Position numbers and translations under genes: made by a program. The notes beneath the pieces are model-generated. The model saw only the letters and a program-made list of their open reading frames with translations. It was not told the origin of the DNA and made no database searches. From positions 992,001 through 1,056,000 of the forward strand of contig CBDHYI010000007.1 in NCBI GenBank assembly GCA_965275915.1: DNA of 64,000 nucleotides. The letters run 5' to 3'. Source of the stretch: JBDWFY01 sp965275915. Lineage in GTDB: Bacteria > Pseudomonadota > Alphaproteobacteria > Rhizobiales > Stappiaceae. The first letter of the stretch is position 1. Each line of letters begins with the position of its first letter. This document shows positions 26,167-34,996 of this stretch, one piece after another.

Positions 26167-27129
26167 TCAGTCGATGACGCCGGCGCTTTTCGCGGCAGCG
26201 GTATATTCTTCGCCGCGCGCTGCAAGCCATGCATCCATGTCTGGTCCATACCCGACATCCAACAGGGCGAAGCCGCCATCCAGCATCTGTTTCTGGAATG
26301 CCGGGTCGGCGTTAATCTCCGCAATCATGTCCGACAGCTTCTGACGCACGTCTTCCGGCGTCGAACCGGGAACTGCAATGCCGCGATAGGCGCCTGAGAC
26401 GATGTCAAATCCAAGCTCCTTGAACGTCGGCACATCCGGGAACGACGGATGGCGTTCGTCCATGGCGACGGCAAGCATCCGGACCTTGTCCCCCTGCTTT
26501 GCGCCTACGGTCGTATATCCCCACTGAGCACCGACCTGATTTCCGAGCAACGCCGTTGTCGAAGCGCCGGTTCCCTTGAAAGCGACATAGGTGGTCTCAA
26601 CATCCGCAAGCTGATCAAACCGGACCTGCGCCAGATGATTGGCGGTGCCCTTTCCGGAACCTGACATGGTCAGTTTTTTCGGATTGGCCTTTGCAAAGTC
26701 AATCAGGTCCTGCAGCGACCCGATATCGCTGTCGGCGTTCACGACAATCGCATCCGGAGTGTAGTGAAACATGTAGATTGCGGTGATGTCGCCGGTCTCG
26801 AAGCCAACGTCACCCTGTTGCGGCTTGATGACGATATGCGGAAGGTTGATGCCCATGATGGAATAGCCGTCGCCCGCCATCGAATTGAGCTGTGACCAGC
26901 CAACGGCACCGCCGCCGCCAGGCTTATAGGACACCACCAGATCCTGGCCGAATTTGTCCTTGAAATAGGGTTGCTGGAACCTTGCCGTTATGTCCGACTC
27001 ACCGCCCGGACCAAACGGGATCACGTAGTCGACGGACTTCGCGGGAAACTCCTCGGCATCGGCCGGCAGGATTGCCAGCCCCAGCGATGCGGTGCCCAGC
27101 AAGGCCAAAAAAGTGTTTTTAATCATCAT
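26167..27129 (-). CDS. tctC: Tripartite tricarboxylate transporter substrate-binding protein TctC
   Basis: A 320-aa periplasmic binding protein of the Bug/TctC family. The start at 27129 follows GGAGGAG; the ATG directly after it is an alternative. The longer open frame upstream has no ribosome site. The signal peptide is about residues 1-25 (LALLGTASLGLAILPADA). Family marks are VDYVIPFGPGGESDITAR, the YKPGGGGAVGW block and the QGDVGFETG region. It is the first gene of a two-gene operon with the fused tctAB gene. Confidence 0.9.
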   Translation of the reverse strand: MMIKNTFLALLGTASLGLAILPADAEEFPAKSVDYVIPFGPGGESDITARFQQPYFKDKFGQDLVVSYKPGGGGAVGWSQLNSMAGDGYSIMGINLPHIVIKPQQGDVGFETGDITAIYMFHYTPDAIVVNADSDIGSLQDLIDFAKANPKKLTMSGSGKGTANHLAQVRFDQLADVETTYVAFKGTGASTTALLGNQVGAQWGYTTVGAKQGDKVRMLAVAMDERHPSFPDVPTFKELGFDIVSGAYRGIAVPGSTPEDVRQKLSDMIAEINADPAFQKQMLDGGFALLDVGYGPDMDAWLAARGEEYTAAAKSAGVID

Positions 27130-27468
27130 GTCTCCTCCATATTTGTGCTCAGCCGATGATCGGCTGAGGCGACCGGATTGCCTTATACAGGAGTTTTGAC
27201 CCCAAGTTTTCCGGCACAAAAAGCACTTCCAGAATTCTCTCGTATTTATCGCAAATGCACGGGCTTTGGAGCAAAGCCCGACATCGTCGTCAACAAGCCT
27301 CGGAGAACCCCACAGGACTGTGTTCCGGCTAGATGACCAGAAGCAGATGTATTTATCAAGCCTTGCTGTCACGGTTCTCTTAATTCCTGGACGCTATTCC
27401 ATTCGGCGCAAAATGCGCTGTCTTGTGCCTGTAATTCACGGGACTCCGCAGGTGCGCTGATGGTTCTA
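27130..27468. other. Intergenic DNA upstream of tctC
   Basis: A 339-bp gap expected to hold the tctC promoter. A small hairpin (CGGGCTTT/AAAGCCCG, 27260-27280) is present. No gene is supported. Confidence 0.3.
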
Positions 27469-27734
27469 GTCTCAGGCCCCATTCATTTCACGCAATTCTG
27501 TTTTGAAAGACGTATTCGAATGGAGAGAACCAAGGAGAAACGAAGGTTGGATACCTTTGCGAGCCCTGGTTCCGTTCAGGCGGACACGTCTTTCAAAACC
27601 CGCAGGGCGAGGCATATTTTGTTCCTGACTGTGCCCACAAAGACTGGAAAACCGCACGGTTTCCCGCGCCTTTCCGCCTTGTCAAAAACAAAATCTGCTC
27701 TCGCACAATGGATGAAATGAATGGGTCCTGAGCT
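27469..27734 (+). mobile_element. 266-bp MITE-like element, copy A
   Basis: Non-autonomous element flanked by TA on both sides (27467-27468 and 27735-27736). Ends are degenerate inverted repeats: left GTCTCAGGCCCCATTCATTT, right complement AGCTCAGGACCCATTCATTT. The plus strand of copy A matches the minus strand of copy C (63604-63869) over the whole 266 bp with scattered substitutions and no evident gap. The open frames across copy A are not kept in copy C (a GGA codon there is TGA), so it is non-coding. TA duplication points to a transposase of the IS630/Tc1 type or the IS427 group of IS5; no such gene is in the window. Confidence 0.8.
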
Positions 27735-28255
27735 TAGGGTATGGACTGATTTGGTTGGCGACCCTATTGCCTTGGGTCGCCGTTTCAACCCTTCGCTTGC
27801 ATGATGTCAATCTCTCAGGCTGGTGGTACTTGCGAAGTTGAAAGACAAGCGTGTTTCCGTGCGGCGCACCCTTGTCCAATACGACCTTTTAGGAGGTTTT
27901 CCCGCTCTTTCATTCACCAATACGCCCTTTTGGGTTTATGCTTTGGGCCTGATCGCAAGCTTTCTCCCGTTCATTATCCTCTGCAACTCAAGAATACATT
28001 TCAAAATAAAACTTATAGTTGATTCGGAAAACCATATTTTCACGAAGGCCTCACGCTTCCGGACTATCTTGCAGCCTTGGCCCTGTCTCCGGGAATTTCG
28101 GCATACAGGCAGTCTAGGCATTTCAATCTTAGGCTCGTTCTCAATCCCCACATGAAAACTTTTGCGATTCTATTCACCACCAACGATCGCCTGCCTTGCT
28201 ATGCGAATCATGATCGCATAACACATCGTTATACTTTTGGTTGCAGGATGATTTT
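27735..28255. other. AT-rich intergenic DNA downstream of MITE copy A
   Basis: A 521-bp stretch. A perfect 8-bp hairpin (GGCGACCC/GGGTCGCC, 27757-27781) lies just right of the element. Short open frames at 27801-28155 have no ribosome site or recognisable domain and are not called. Composition is clearly more AT-rich than the surrounding operons. Confidence 0.3.
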
Positions 28256-28720
28256 ATGGGATTTAAGGAAGCAGTTCGCACGTGTTTAACACGCAAATAC
28301 GCGCGATTTTCCAGCCGCGCGTCTCGTTCCGAATATTGGTATTTTGTTTTATTTTGCTGGCTCGTTACGTTGGTTCTCGCCTTTCTCATCAGCTTAGTCG
28401 GAGGGGCGAGTTTTAACTTGAGCATTGGCGACAATGTTCTATTTTTTTCAGAGGAAGATAACAGCAGCGGCCTGATATTATTGCTTGTCTGGTTGTACCT
28501 TTTCTTCCCATGGATAGCTGTTTCAACAAGGAGATTTCATGATGTGGGATTCTCCGGTTTCTGGTATCTAGGTTCTTGGGTGATGTGGTTCATTCCTTTC
28601 ATAGGATTAATTTCCGCGATTGCAGTGATTGTCGTTGCGGTGATGAGGGGTACAAACGGCGCCAACAAATACGGACCCGATCCGCTTGACCAAGAAGCCA
28701 CGGCAGACGTCTTTGCCTGA
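28256..28720 (+). CDS. DUF805 family small membrane protein
   Basis: A 154-aa inner-membrane protein. It has the DUF805 pattern: N-terminal FSSRASRSEYWYFVLF, three to four hydrophobic segments, the conserved VSTRRFHDVGFSGFW motif and a C-terminal GTNGANKYGPDP. The ATG at 28256 follows AGGA. Function of the family is unknown. The coding sequence is AT-richer than its neighbours, which may mark an acquired gene. It ends 13 bp before the DUF4129 gene but differs in composition, so cotranscription is uncertain. Confidence 0.85.
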   Translation: MGFKEAVRTCLTRKYARFSSRASRSEYWYFVLFCWLVTLVLAFLISLVGGASFNLSIGDNVLFFSEEDNSSGLILLLVWLYLFFPWIAVSTRRFHDVGFSGFWYLGSWVMWFIPFIGLISAIAVIVVAVMRGTNGANKYGPDPLDQEATADVFA

Positions 28721-28733
28721 GTCCGCCTCCATC

Positions 28734-29486
28734 ATGAACATTGTGCGCGCCTTTGCGGCATCACTCCTGATGTTGTTCCTTTGCGTCCCCGGCCAGGCAC
28801 AAGACAGAACGGGCTCTCCCGTTACGTCCGAGGTCTCACCTCCGGTCTCTGAGACCTCCGAACAGTACCGGTCTCTGGCCGATGGTGCCGATATTAAACA
28901 CAAGGCCACTTATGCGGAAAAACTGTCCGGAACACTGAGCGATGAGAGAACGATCCGGGAAACAACGAACAGGGACACACGGCAACCCTTGTTCACACCG
29001 AAACTGGACGGCGGAATCGGCGTCGGGATTGCAATTTTTCTGGCGATCGCGCTTTTGCTCTTGTGGCTGAAATTCGGCGGCAGCGGCGTGCTGCTGTCCG
29101 GTGACCCCAAGGACGTGAAAGAAAAACAAAAAGCTCCGGACCATTGGAATATCGCTGCCCAGGAGAGCGAAATGGACGGAAATGACCTTCTGGCGCATCT
29201 GGCGGCGATGAGTGATCGGCGCGAAGCGCTGGCACGGCTGTTGCGCCACTGCCTGCTGTCGGCCGGAGAACAGAGCGACACACGCTTTGCAAGATCAGAC
29301 ACGGAACGGGATGCATTTGCGCGGCTCCCGCAGGCGTTCAGGCACCATGATGAATTAAAAATTTTGTTGCGCGACGCGGAACTGGCTCATTATGGCGGCC
29401 GCACGGTGAGCGATGAGATTTTTTCCAGAAGCCTGGAACTGGGGCGGGTACTGCTGGAAAAACCGGGGTCACATCGCCATGCGTGA
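28734..29486 (+). CDS. DUF4129-type membrane protein of a MoxR operon
   Basis: A 250-aa protein. A signal-like N-terminus (ASLLMLFLCVPGQAQ) precedes a low-complexity Ser/Pro/Glu stretch, one membrane segment around residues 97-118 (GIAIFLAIALLLLWLKFG) and a cytoplasmic C-terminal helical domain (LARLLRHCLLSAGEQ, then DAFARLPQAFRHHDEL) typical of DUF4129. Family and gene order (DUF4129, DUF4350, MoxR, DUF58, SpoIIM, RDD) are known from many bacteria. The biochemical role is not established. The stop overlaps the next gene by 8 bp. Confidence 0.75.
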   Translation: MNIVRAFAASLLMLFLCVPGQAQDRTGSPVTSEVSPPVSETSEQYRSLADGADIKHKATYAEKLSGTLSDERTIRETTNRDTRQPLFTPKLDGGIGVGIAIFLAIALLLLWLKFGGSGVLLSGDPKDVKEKQKAPDHWNIAAQESEMDGNDLLAHLAAMSDRREALARLLRHCLLSAGEQSDTRFARSDTERDAFARLPQAFRHHDELKILLRDAELAHYGGRTVSDEIFSRSLELGRVLLEKPGSHRHA

Positions 29487-30819
29487 CAATGCTTCGCTGA
29501 TCGTTGTCTTGACGGTACTGCTTGGCGGAGCACTGGTTCTTGTCCTGTTGAGCACCTATGCGCGCGACCGGGAGCTCGATCAGTCCGTCATCGGCTTGAA
29601 CGGCCTGTCCGTCTGGTTGAAACAAAACGGTGTTCCGGTTCGACAGTCCCATCCGCGCCTGTCGCCCCATATTAACGACCTCAGCCTCCGCGTCCTGCCG
29701 GTTTATGATGTGAATCTGCTTGAAGAAGCCGCCTCCCCCGAGACGGTCCGGGATCTGATCGGCCAGCAGACGCAACGCGACCTCAGTCAGGCAAGTTTCA
29801 GAACAAAAAATGCCGAACTGCCGACAGTGGTCCTGCTGCCGAAATGGACCACAGGCTTCATCGAGACCAATATCGCGCATCAGCAGACACTCATCCCCGT
29901 CAGCGCTTACGACCGCCTTTTCCAGCAGATGGGCCTGACGGGTCTGAAACTTCAACGGGACGGTCCATCCTTCTCATCGGCATCGATCGGCGCCGGACAA
30001 ACACACGATGTTGCCCTGTTTCACGCTCAGACATTTGACCCGGAAAGCGTACCGGCCAACTGCAGGATCAGTCAGCAGATGGGCAATGATGTGATCGCGC
30101 TCGCCTGTCGTTTTATTGACAGGAATTACGATACCCATATTCTTTCCGATCCGGACCTGATGAACAATCACGGCCTGGCAGTAGCGGATAACGCGCTGTT
30201 TGCGGAGGATTTTCTCACTCAGCTGACGCTCGGCGATCAGAAACCGATCTATGTCGATACCAGCCATCTACTTTTGACCCAGTTCGAACCCAATCAGGAA
30301 GAACGCCGTGATTATGAGCGCTCCGGCGACGATCTTGCACGCTTCTTTGACTATCCGCTCTCGCTCCTGTGGGCAGCGGCCCTGGCAACGCTGGCGGTTG
30401 TTTACTGGCGCGGCGCTATCCGGTTTGGTCCGCTGGAACGGGAACAAAACGCAACCTCCAACCACTCCAAGACCGTCGCCATTGCCACGAAAGCGCGCCT
30501 CCTGCGGCTGTCTGAAAGCGACGGGCAGATGGTGTCCGATTTCGTACGCAGCCAATTGATGGATTTAACGGCCGGCACGCTTGGGTCCGATCTCGGTGAA
30601 GCCGGTATCACACGGTACTTCGCGCATATATCGCGGCGGGATGCCGCCCTGGCCAGTGCATTTCAAACGGTGTCCGAAGACCTGATTTTCAATGCCCATC
30701 GCATGACCCAGACCGATCTGTTCACCGGGCTGGAAACCTACAAAACCTTGCTGGAAAAAGTAGTCAACTCAAATGGATCTATCGGAATTTCAAAAACTCG
30801 CAGATCGGGTACGCGCTGA
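29479..30819 (+). CDS. DUF4350-domain membrane protein
   Basis: A 446-aa protein with an N-terminal membrane anchor (residues 7-27), a DUF4350-like extracytoplasmic domain beginning with the pattern VIGLNGLSVWLKQNGVPVRQ, a second membrane segment near residue 300 (LLWAAALATLAVVYWRG) and a cytoplasmic tail. The start is the ATG at 29479 inside the DUF4129 gene; the open frame upstream reads in the wrong context. Its last 47 bp overlap the MoxR gene, an unusually long overlap. Confidence 0.75.
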   Translation: MRDNASLIVVLTVLLGGALVLVLLSTYARDRELDQSVIGLNGLSVWLKQNGVPVRQSHPRLSPHINDLSLRVLPVYDVNLLEEAASPETVRDLIGQQTQRDLSQASFRTKNAELPTVVLLPKWTTGFIETNIAHQQTLIPVSAYDRLFQQMGLTGLKLQRDGPSFSSASIGAGQTHDVALFHAQTFDPESVPANCRISQQMGNDVIALACRFIDRNYDTHILSDPDLMNNHGLAVADNALFAEDFLTQLTLGDQKPIYVDTSHLLLTQFEPNQEERRDYERSGDDLARFFDYPLSLLWAAALATLAVVYWRGAIRFGPLEREQNATSNHSKTVAIATKARLLRLSESDGQMVSDFVRSQLMDLTAGTLGSDLGEAGITRYFAHISRRDAALASAFQTVSEDLIFNAHRMTQTDLFTGLETYKTLLEKVVNSNGSIGISKTRRSGTR

Positions 30820-31729
30820 AATCGGCGCGGTTGTGAGAGGTCAGGATCGCCTGGTCGATTTCCTCATGATTTCCCTCTTCGCCCGGGGCCACTGCCTGCT
30901 TGAAGGCCCGCCGGGCACGGCAAAAACGCTGTTGGCCCGCTGTTTGACGCAAGCCACAAGTCTCGACTTCGGACGCATTCAGTCCACGCCCGACCTGATG
31001 CCCGGCGACGTGCTGGGCGTTAATCTCTTCAATTTTCAGACCAATGAATTCCGGCTAACAAAAGGGCCTGTCTTTACCGACATTCTGCTTGCCGACGAAA
31101 TCAACCGGGCTCCGCCCAAAACGCAATCGGCTTTGCTTCAGGCCATGAACGAGCGGGAAGTGACGATTGACGGCACGAGTTATCCCCTTACCAGCGAGTT
31201 TTTCGTCGTCGCAACCCAGAACCCGATTGAGCAGCACGGCACATACCCGCTTCCGGAGGCACAGCTGGATCGGTTCCTGTTCAAACTGGTCGTGGACTTT
31301 CCCGACCGCAATGCAGAGATAACGATCCTGGCACAGAATGCAGGACTGCCATTGGAGGCCGACAGCGGGCGCAAAAACATCGCCCAGGTCATGAGCCGGG
31401 AAGACCTGAAGGCCGGCCATGAGCTCGTTGACAGTATTCATCTTGATCGCTCAATCATCGATTATATCGTCGATCTGGCCCGCGCCACGCGGAGCGACGG
31501 CGAAATTCTGCACGGGGTTTCAACGCGTGCAGCCGACGCGCTGGCCGGTGCAGTCCGTGCCGCAGCCGCGCTGGACGGACGCGATTATGCAATCCCGGAC
31601 GACGTGCAGGCCCTGGTCATCCCGGCTTTCCGGCACCGTATTGTCCTGGGCCCGACCGCCGAAATCGAAGGCCGCACCGCCGACGACGTTTTGGCCGCCA
31701 TCGTCAACCGGCTGGATGCTCCCAGATAG
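30773..31729 (+). CDS. MoxR-family AAA+ ATPase
   Basis: A 318-aa cytoplasmic AAA+ ATPase, probably a chaperone acting on the VWA-like DUF58 partner. Walker A is GPPGTAKT, Walker B LLADEINRAPPKTQ, the sensor-1 region FVVATQNPIEQHGTYPLPEA and the arginine-finger region LDRF. The C-terminal lid domain is complete. Length is normal. The start lies within the DUF4350 gene. It is the best-conserved member of the operon. Confidence 0.93.
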   Translation: MDLSEFQKLADRVRAEIGAVVRGQDRLVDFLMISLFARGHCLLEGPPGTAKTLLARCLTQATSLDFGRIQSTPDLMPGDVLGVNLFNFQTNEFRLTKGPVFTDILLADEINRAPPKTQSALLQAMNEREVTIDGTSYPLTSEFFVVATQNPIEQHGTYPLPEAQLDRFLFKLVVDFPDRNAEITILAQNAGLPLEADSGRKNIAQVMSREDLKAGHELVDSIHLDRSIIDYIVDLARATRSDGEILHGVSTRAADALAGAVRAAAALDGRDYAIPDDVQALVIPAFRHRIVLGPTAEIEGRTADDVLAAIVNRLDAPR

Positions 31730-31759
31730 ACGCCGCAAGAAAGCAAACGCCCGAGATAC

Positions 31760-33076
31760 ATGCGCCCTTCTCGTCGATTAGTAACGCTGATTTTAACACT
31801 GGCCGGCCTGACGGTCCTGCTCATCCTGGTAAACCGGGACGTGATGCTGCCGGTGACGCTTTTGTGGGGTGGAACTGTCCTTGTCGGAATTGCCGATCTG
31901 CTCCTCTCCCCGTCGCGCCGTGACCTCACCGCGCTGATCAATATGCCGTCACATGGTTATAACGGTCTTTCTGTTCCGCTTGAAATCACCTTGTCATCAA
32001 ACAGACAAAGCGGTCTTCCGCAACCATTTGAAATCCGCCTGAGCCTCGACGAAGGACTGAGTGCCGGCTGGGACGGTCCGATCGAGCTACAGAACAACCA
32101 GGGTGAAGTTCGTTTTAAAACCGACATGCGCCTCAGCCAGCGCGGCGAAAAAAAACTGTCCAAATTCTCCCTGAAATACGGTTCGCGCTTCGGCTTGTTT
32201 GAAGTCATTGCCGACTGGCCGCTTGAAATGACGATTTCCGTGATGCCGAACATCTCTCCTATCCTCGGCGGCGCTATTCATACCCAGATGCTGCCGCTGC
32301 TGGACGGCGCAAAGGACATGCAGCATCGGGGCGACGGCTCGGAGTTTCACCAGTTGCGTGACTTCGTCGCCGGCATGGATCCCCGATCCATCGACTGGAA
32401 GCGGTCGGCCCGGATGCGCAGTCTGACAGCGCGGGAAACACGCGCTGAACGGAATCATCAGATCATCCTGTGTCTGGACAGCGGTCATCTTATGGGGGAG
32501 CGCCTCGGCGATCTGTCGAAACTCGATCAGTCCATCAACGCCGCCCTTGCGCTCGCCTGGGCAGGCGGTCTGGGAGGCGATCTGGTCGGTTTTTACAGCT
32601 TCAACAGCCGACCGCAGCAGTTCATTCCGCCCCGCCCCGGAAGAACCGCATTCAGCAGGATTCAGGCCACAAGTGCCGCGCTTCAGCACGACACCGCCGA
32701 GACGAACCACACGTTGGGTCTGTCGAACCTGAACAGCAAGCTAAAGCGGCGGTCTCTCATTGTGATTTTCTCAGATTTTGTTGACAGCGTGACCGCGGAG
32801 CTTCTGATCGAGAACCTGGCAGCCATGACCGGAAAACACCTCATCCTTTATGTTACTATCCGGGACCCGGAACTGCAGGATTTAAGCCATCCGAACATCA
32901 TTTCCATGGACACGATTTCCCGTTCGGTTTCCGCCCGTCAAATTCTTCAGGAGCGCCAGCAGGTCCTCGACCGCCTTCGGCGTCTTGGCATTTTATGCCT
33001 GGATACAGAGCCTGCGGCGCTCACGCCCTCACTGGTGTCGCGCTATATCGATATCAAGGGGCAGGAGTTGATATGA
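31760..33076 (+). CDS. DUF58 domain-containing protein
   Basis: A 438-aa protein. Two N-terminal membrane segments (residues 5-50) and an extracytoplasmic/beta region precede the DUF58 core, seen as GMDPRSIDWKRSARM followed by a VWA-like strand with LCLDSGHLM. The MoxR partner is encoded 30 bp upstream, the standard MoxR-DUF58 arrangement. The stop overlaps the SpoIIM-like gene start (ATGA). Confidence 0.9.
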   Translation: MRPSRRLVTLILTLAGLTVLLILVNRDVMLPVTLLWGGTVLVGIADLLLSPSRRDLTALINMPSHGYNGLSVPLEITLSSNRQSGLPQPFEIRLSLDEGLSAGWDGPIELQNNQGEVRFKTDMRLSQRGEKKLSKFSLKYGSRFGLFEVIADWPLEMTISVMPNISPILGGAIHTQMLPLLDGAKDMQHRGDGSEFHQLRDFVAGMDPRSIDWKRSARMRSLTARETRAERNHQIILCLDSGHLMGERLGDLSKLDQSINAALALAWAGGLGGDLVGFYSFNSRPQQFIPPRPGRTAFSRIQATSAALQHDTAETNHTLGLSNLNSKLKRRSLIVIFSDFVDSVTAELLIENLAAMTGKHLILYVTIRDPELQDLSHPNIISMDTISRSVSARQILQERQQVLDRLRRLGILCLDTEPAALTPSLVSRYIDIKGQELI

Positions 33077-34104
33077 GCGTGCAGCCGCAACACCAGAACG
33101 GGGACACAACCACAATCCGGTCGGCACGTTTTCGGCAGGAACGCGAAGCCGGCTGGAAAAAGCTCGAAACGCTGATCGCTTCTGCGGAAAAGTCAGGTAT
33201 CCGCAACCTGACCTACCAGGAAACCCTTGATCTCAGCAGCCTTTACCGTCAGGCCATAAACTCGCTCAGCGCAGCGCGCGCGATCTCGATGGATAAAGCA
33301 TTGCTGATCTATCTCGATCGCCTGTGCGCCCGGGCTTACCTGGTCGTTTACGCGCCTCAGGAGAGCATTGCGGGCGCTGTCCGAAAGCTGTTCACACACG
33401 GCATCCCGCAGGCTGTGCGCCGCTCGGGCGTTGCTCTGATGATCGGTTTCCTGGCGATGATTCTGGGTATTTTGATCGGCTACACGCTGTTTCAGCGGGA
33501 CCCTGCCTGGTATTTTACCTTCGTACCGCCGGGGTTGGCCGATGGCCGTACGCCGGAGGCCACGGAAGCCTATTTGCGCAGCACACTCTACGACACATCA
33601 AACCGGTCCGGCGAGATCCTGAGTGTGTTTGCGTCCTATCTCTTTTCCCACAACACCCAGATCGCGATTCTGGTTTTTGCCCTGGGCATCTTCGCGGCCG
33701 TGCCCAGCTTTATCCTGACTTTCTATAACGGTCTGCTGCTTGGAGCTTTCGTCGCCATGTTTGCAGATGCCGGTCTGGGGATTGATGTTTTCGGATGGCT
33801 CTCAATCCATGGCGTGACTGAGATCTCGGCAATATGCGTGGCATGTGCGGGCGGAGCCCAACTCGGCCTTGCCGTGCTCCTGCCGGGACAAAAAACCCGG
33901 CGGGCCGCGTTACGGGAAAAAGGTCGCGATGCGGTGAAATTGCTGATCCTGGCCGGACTGATGCTGATCGTTGCGGGCCTGGTGGAAGGCTTTTTGCGCC
34001 AGCTCGTTCAACCGACACAGTGGCGGCTTACCATCGGATGGGGTCTGGGCGCGCTGTGGCTGGCGTGGCTGACCCTTTCAGGACGGTCCAGGCAAAACTC
34101 ATGA
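33073..34104 (+). CDS. Stage II sporulation protein M family membrane protein
   Basis: A 343-aa membrane protein. A cytoplasmic helical N-terminus (REAGWKKLETLI, SLYRQAINSLSAARAI) is followed by several membrane segments with the SpoIIM-type pattern, including SHNTQIAILVFALGIFAAVP. Despite the name it has no tie to sporulation here; in Gram-negative bacteria it is a standard member of MoxR-DUF58-RDD operons. It overlaps both neighbours by 4 bp. Confidence 0.88.
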   Translation: MSVQPQHQNGDTTTIRSARFRQEREAGWKKLETLIASAEKSGIRNLTYQETLDLSSLYRQAINSLSAARAISMDKALLIYLDRLCARAYLVVYAPQESIAGAVRKLFTHGIPQAVRRSGVALMIGFLAMILGILIGYTLFQRDPAWYFTFVPPGLADGRTPEATEAYLRSTLYDTSNRSGEILSVFASYLFSHNTQIAILVFALGIFAAVPSFILTFYNGLLLGAFVAMFADAGLGIDVFGWLSIHGVTEISAICVACAGGAQLGLAVLLPGQKTRRAALREKGRDAVKLLILAGLMLIVAGLVEGFLRQLVQPTQWRLTIGWGLGALWLAWLTLSGRSRQNS

Positions 34105-34985
34105 GCAGGATCGGCCGCAAAAACAGGAGAAGCCTGAAAAACTTTCTGCCGCCGGAGGGTGTTCCGATCACGTTCGATCTGGCTTCGCTCGGATCGCGCC
34201 TCGGGGCACAGATTCTGGACATCCTGATCACCTATGGCGGCGCCACAGTTTTCGTCCTCTTCATGATGTGGCTCGGACTTTTGAGCGGCAGTGCACTTTT
34301 AGCCCTGTTTTTCCTGCTCACATTCTTTGTCCGTATCCCCTACTACATTGCGGCCGAACTGGTCTGGAACGGGAGAACGCTGGGCAAGAAGATCACGCAG
34401 ATCCGGGTTATTAGTGCCACCGGCGGACGCCTGACGCCCCACCAGATCGTGGCCCGGAACCTGATGAAAGAGGTGGAAGTGTTTCTGCCGATTACCACGC
34501 TTTTTGTTGCCGACGACCTTGGCACGTGGACCGGCATATTTATGGTGGTCTGGATGGTCGGGGTCCTGATTGTGCCGGTTGTCAATCGCCAGAAACAGCG
34601 CCTGGGCGATATGATCGCAGATACGCTTGTGGTCGACATGCCCAAAGCCGTTCTGCTGCCGGACCTCGCGGCCACGGCGCGGGACCTGAACCGGCAATTT
34701 GTTTTCGATCCCGAACATCTTGAAATTTACGGTCGTTTTGAACTTCAAACACTTGAAACGATCCTTCGCTCTCCACCCAAGACGCAGGAACAACATGACC
34801 GCGTGCGCGATGTGACGCACACCATTATCAAAAAGATCGGTTACACGGAAAAAGTCGCACAGATCGATGAATGGGATTTCCTGATGGACTTCTACCGTCA
34901 GCAACGGAGTTTTCTGGAAAATCGGCATCTGTTTGGCGATAGCCGCAAAGACAAATTTCACGCTGACAGCCGAGAGGACGCTTAA
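34101..34985 (+). CDS. RDD family membrane protein
   Basis: A 294-aa protein. The RDD domain is at residues 25-175, with LGSRLGAQILDILITYGGA as its first segment and the conserved NGRTLGKKITQIRVIS motif. It continues into an additional C-terminal cytoplasmic region of about 100 residues rich in charged helices. It ends the operon: the next gene is convergent, 11 bp away. Function unknown beyond association with MoxR/DUF58/SpoIIM. Confidence 0.88.
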   Translation: MSRIGRKNRRSLKNFLPPEGVPITFDLASLGSRLGAQILDILITYGGATVFVLFMMWLGLLSGSALLALFFLLTFFVRIPYYIAAELVWNGRTLGKKITQIRVISATGGRLTPHQIVARNLMKEVEVFLPITTLFVADDLGTWTGIFMVVWMVGVLIVPVVNRQKQRLGDMIADTLVVDMPKAVLLPDLAATARDLNRQFVFDPEHLEIYGRFELQTLETILRSPPKTQEQHDRVRDVTHTIIKKIGYTEKVAQIDEWDFLMDFYRQQRSFLENRHLFGDSRKDKFHADSREDA

Positions 34986-34996
34986 TTGGTTTTCCG

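Noticed and set aside
27460..27720. 86-codon open frame spanning MITE copy A
   Set aside because: The corresponding frame in copy C is broken by TGA; the shared sequence is better explained as a non-coding element.
27823..28155. 110-codon open frame downstream of MITE copy A
   Set aside because: No ribosome site, atypical codon use and no recognisable domain; it lies in AT-rich, apparently decayed DNA.
28130..28158. Possible third MITE end (TTAGGCTC followed by CACATGAAA)
   Set aside because: Only about eight consecutive bases match the terminal repeat and no partner end was found nearby.
33073..34104. Evidence of sporulation
   Set aside because: SpoIIM-family proteins occur in MoxR operons of non-sporulating Gram-negative bacteria; no other sporulation gene is present.
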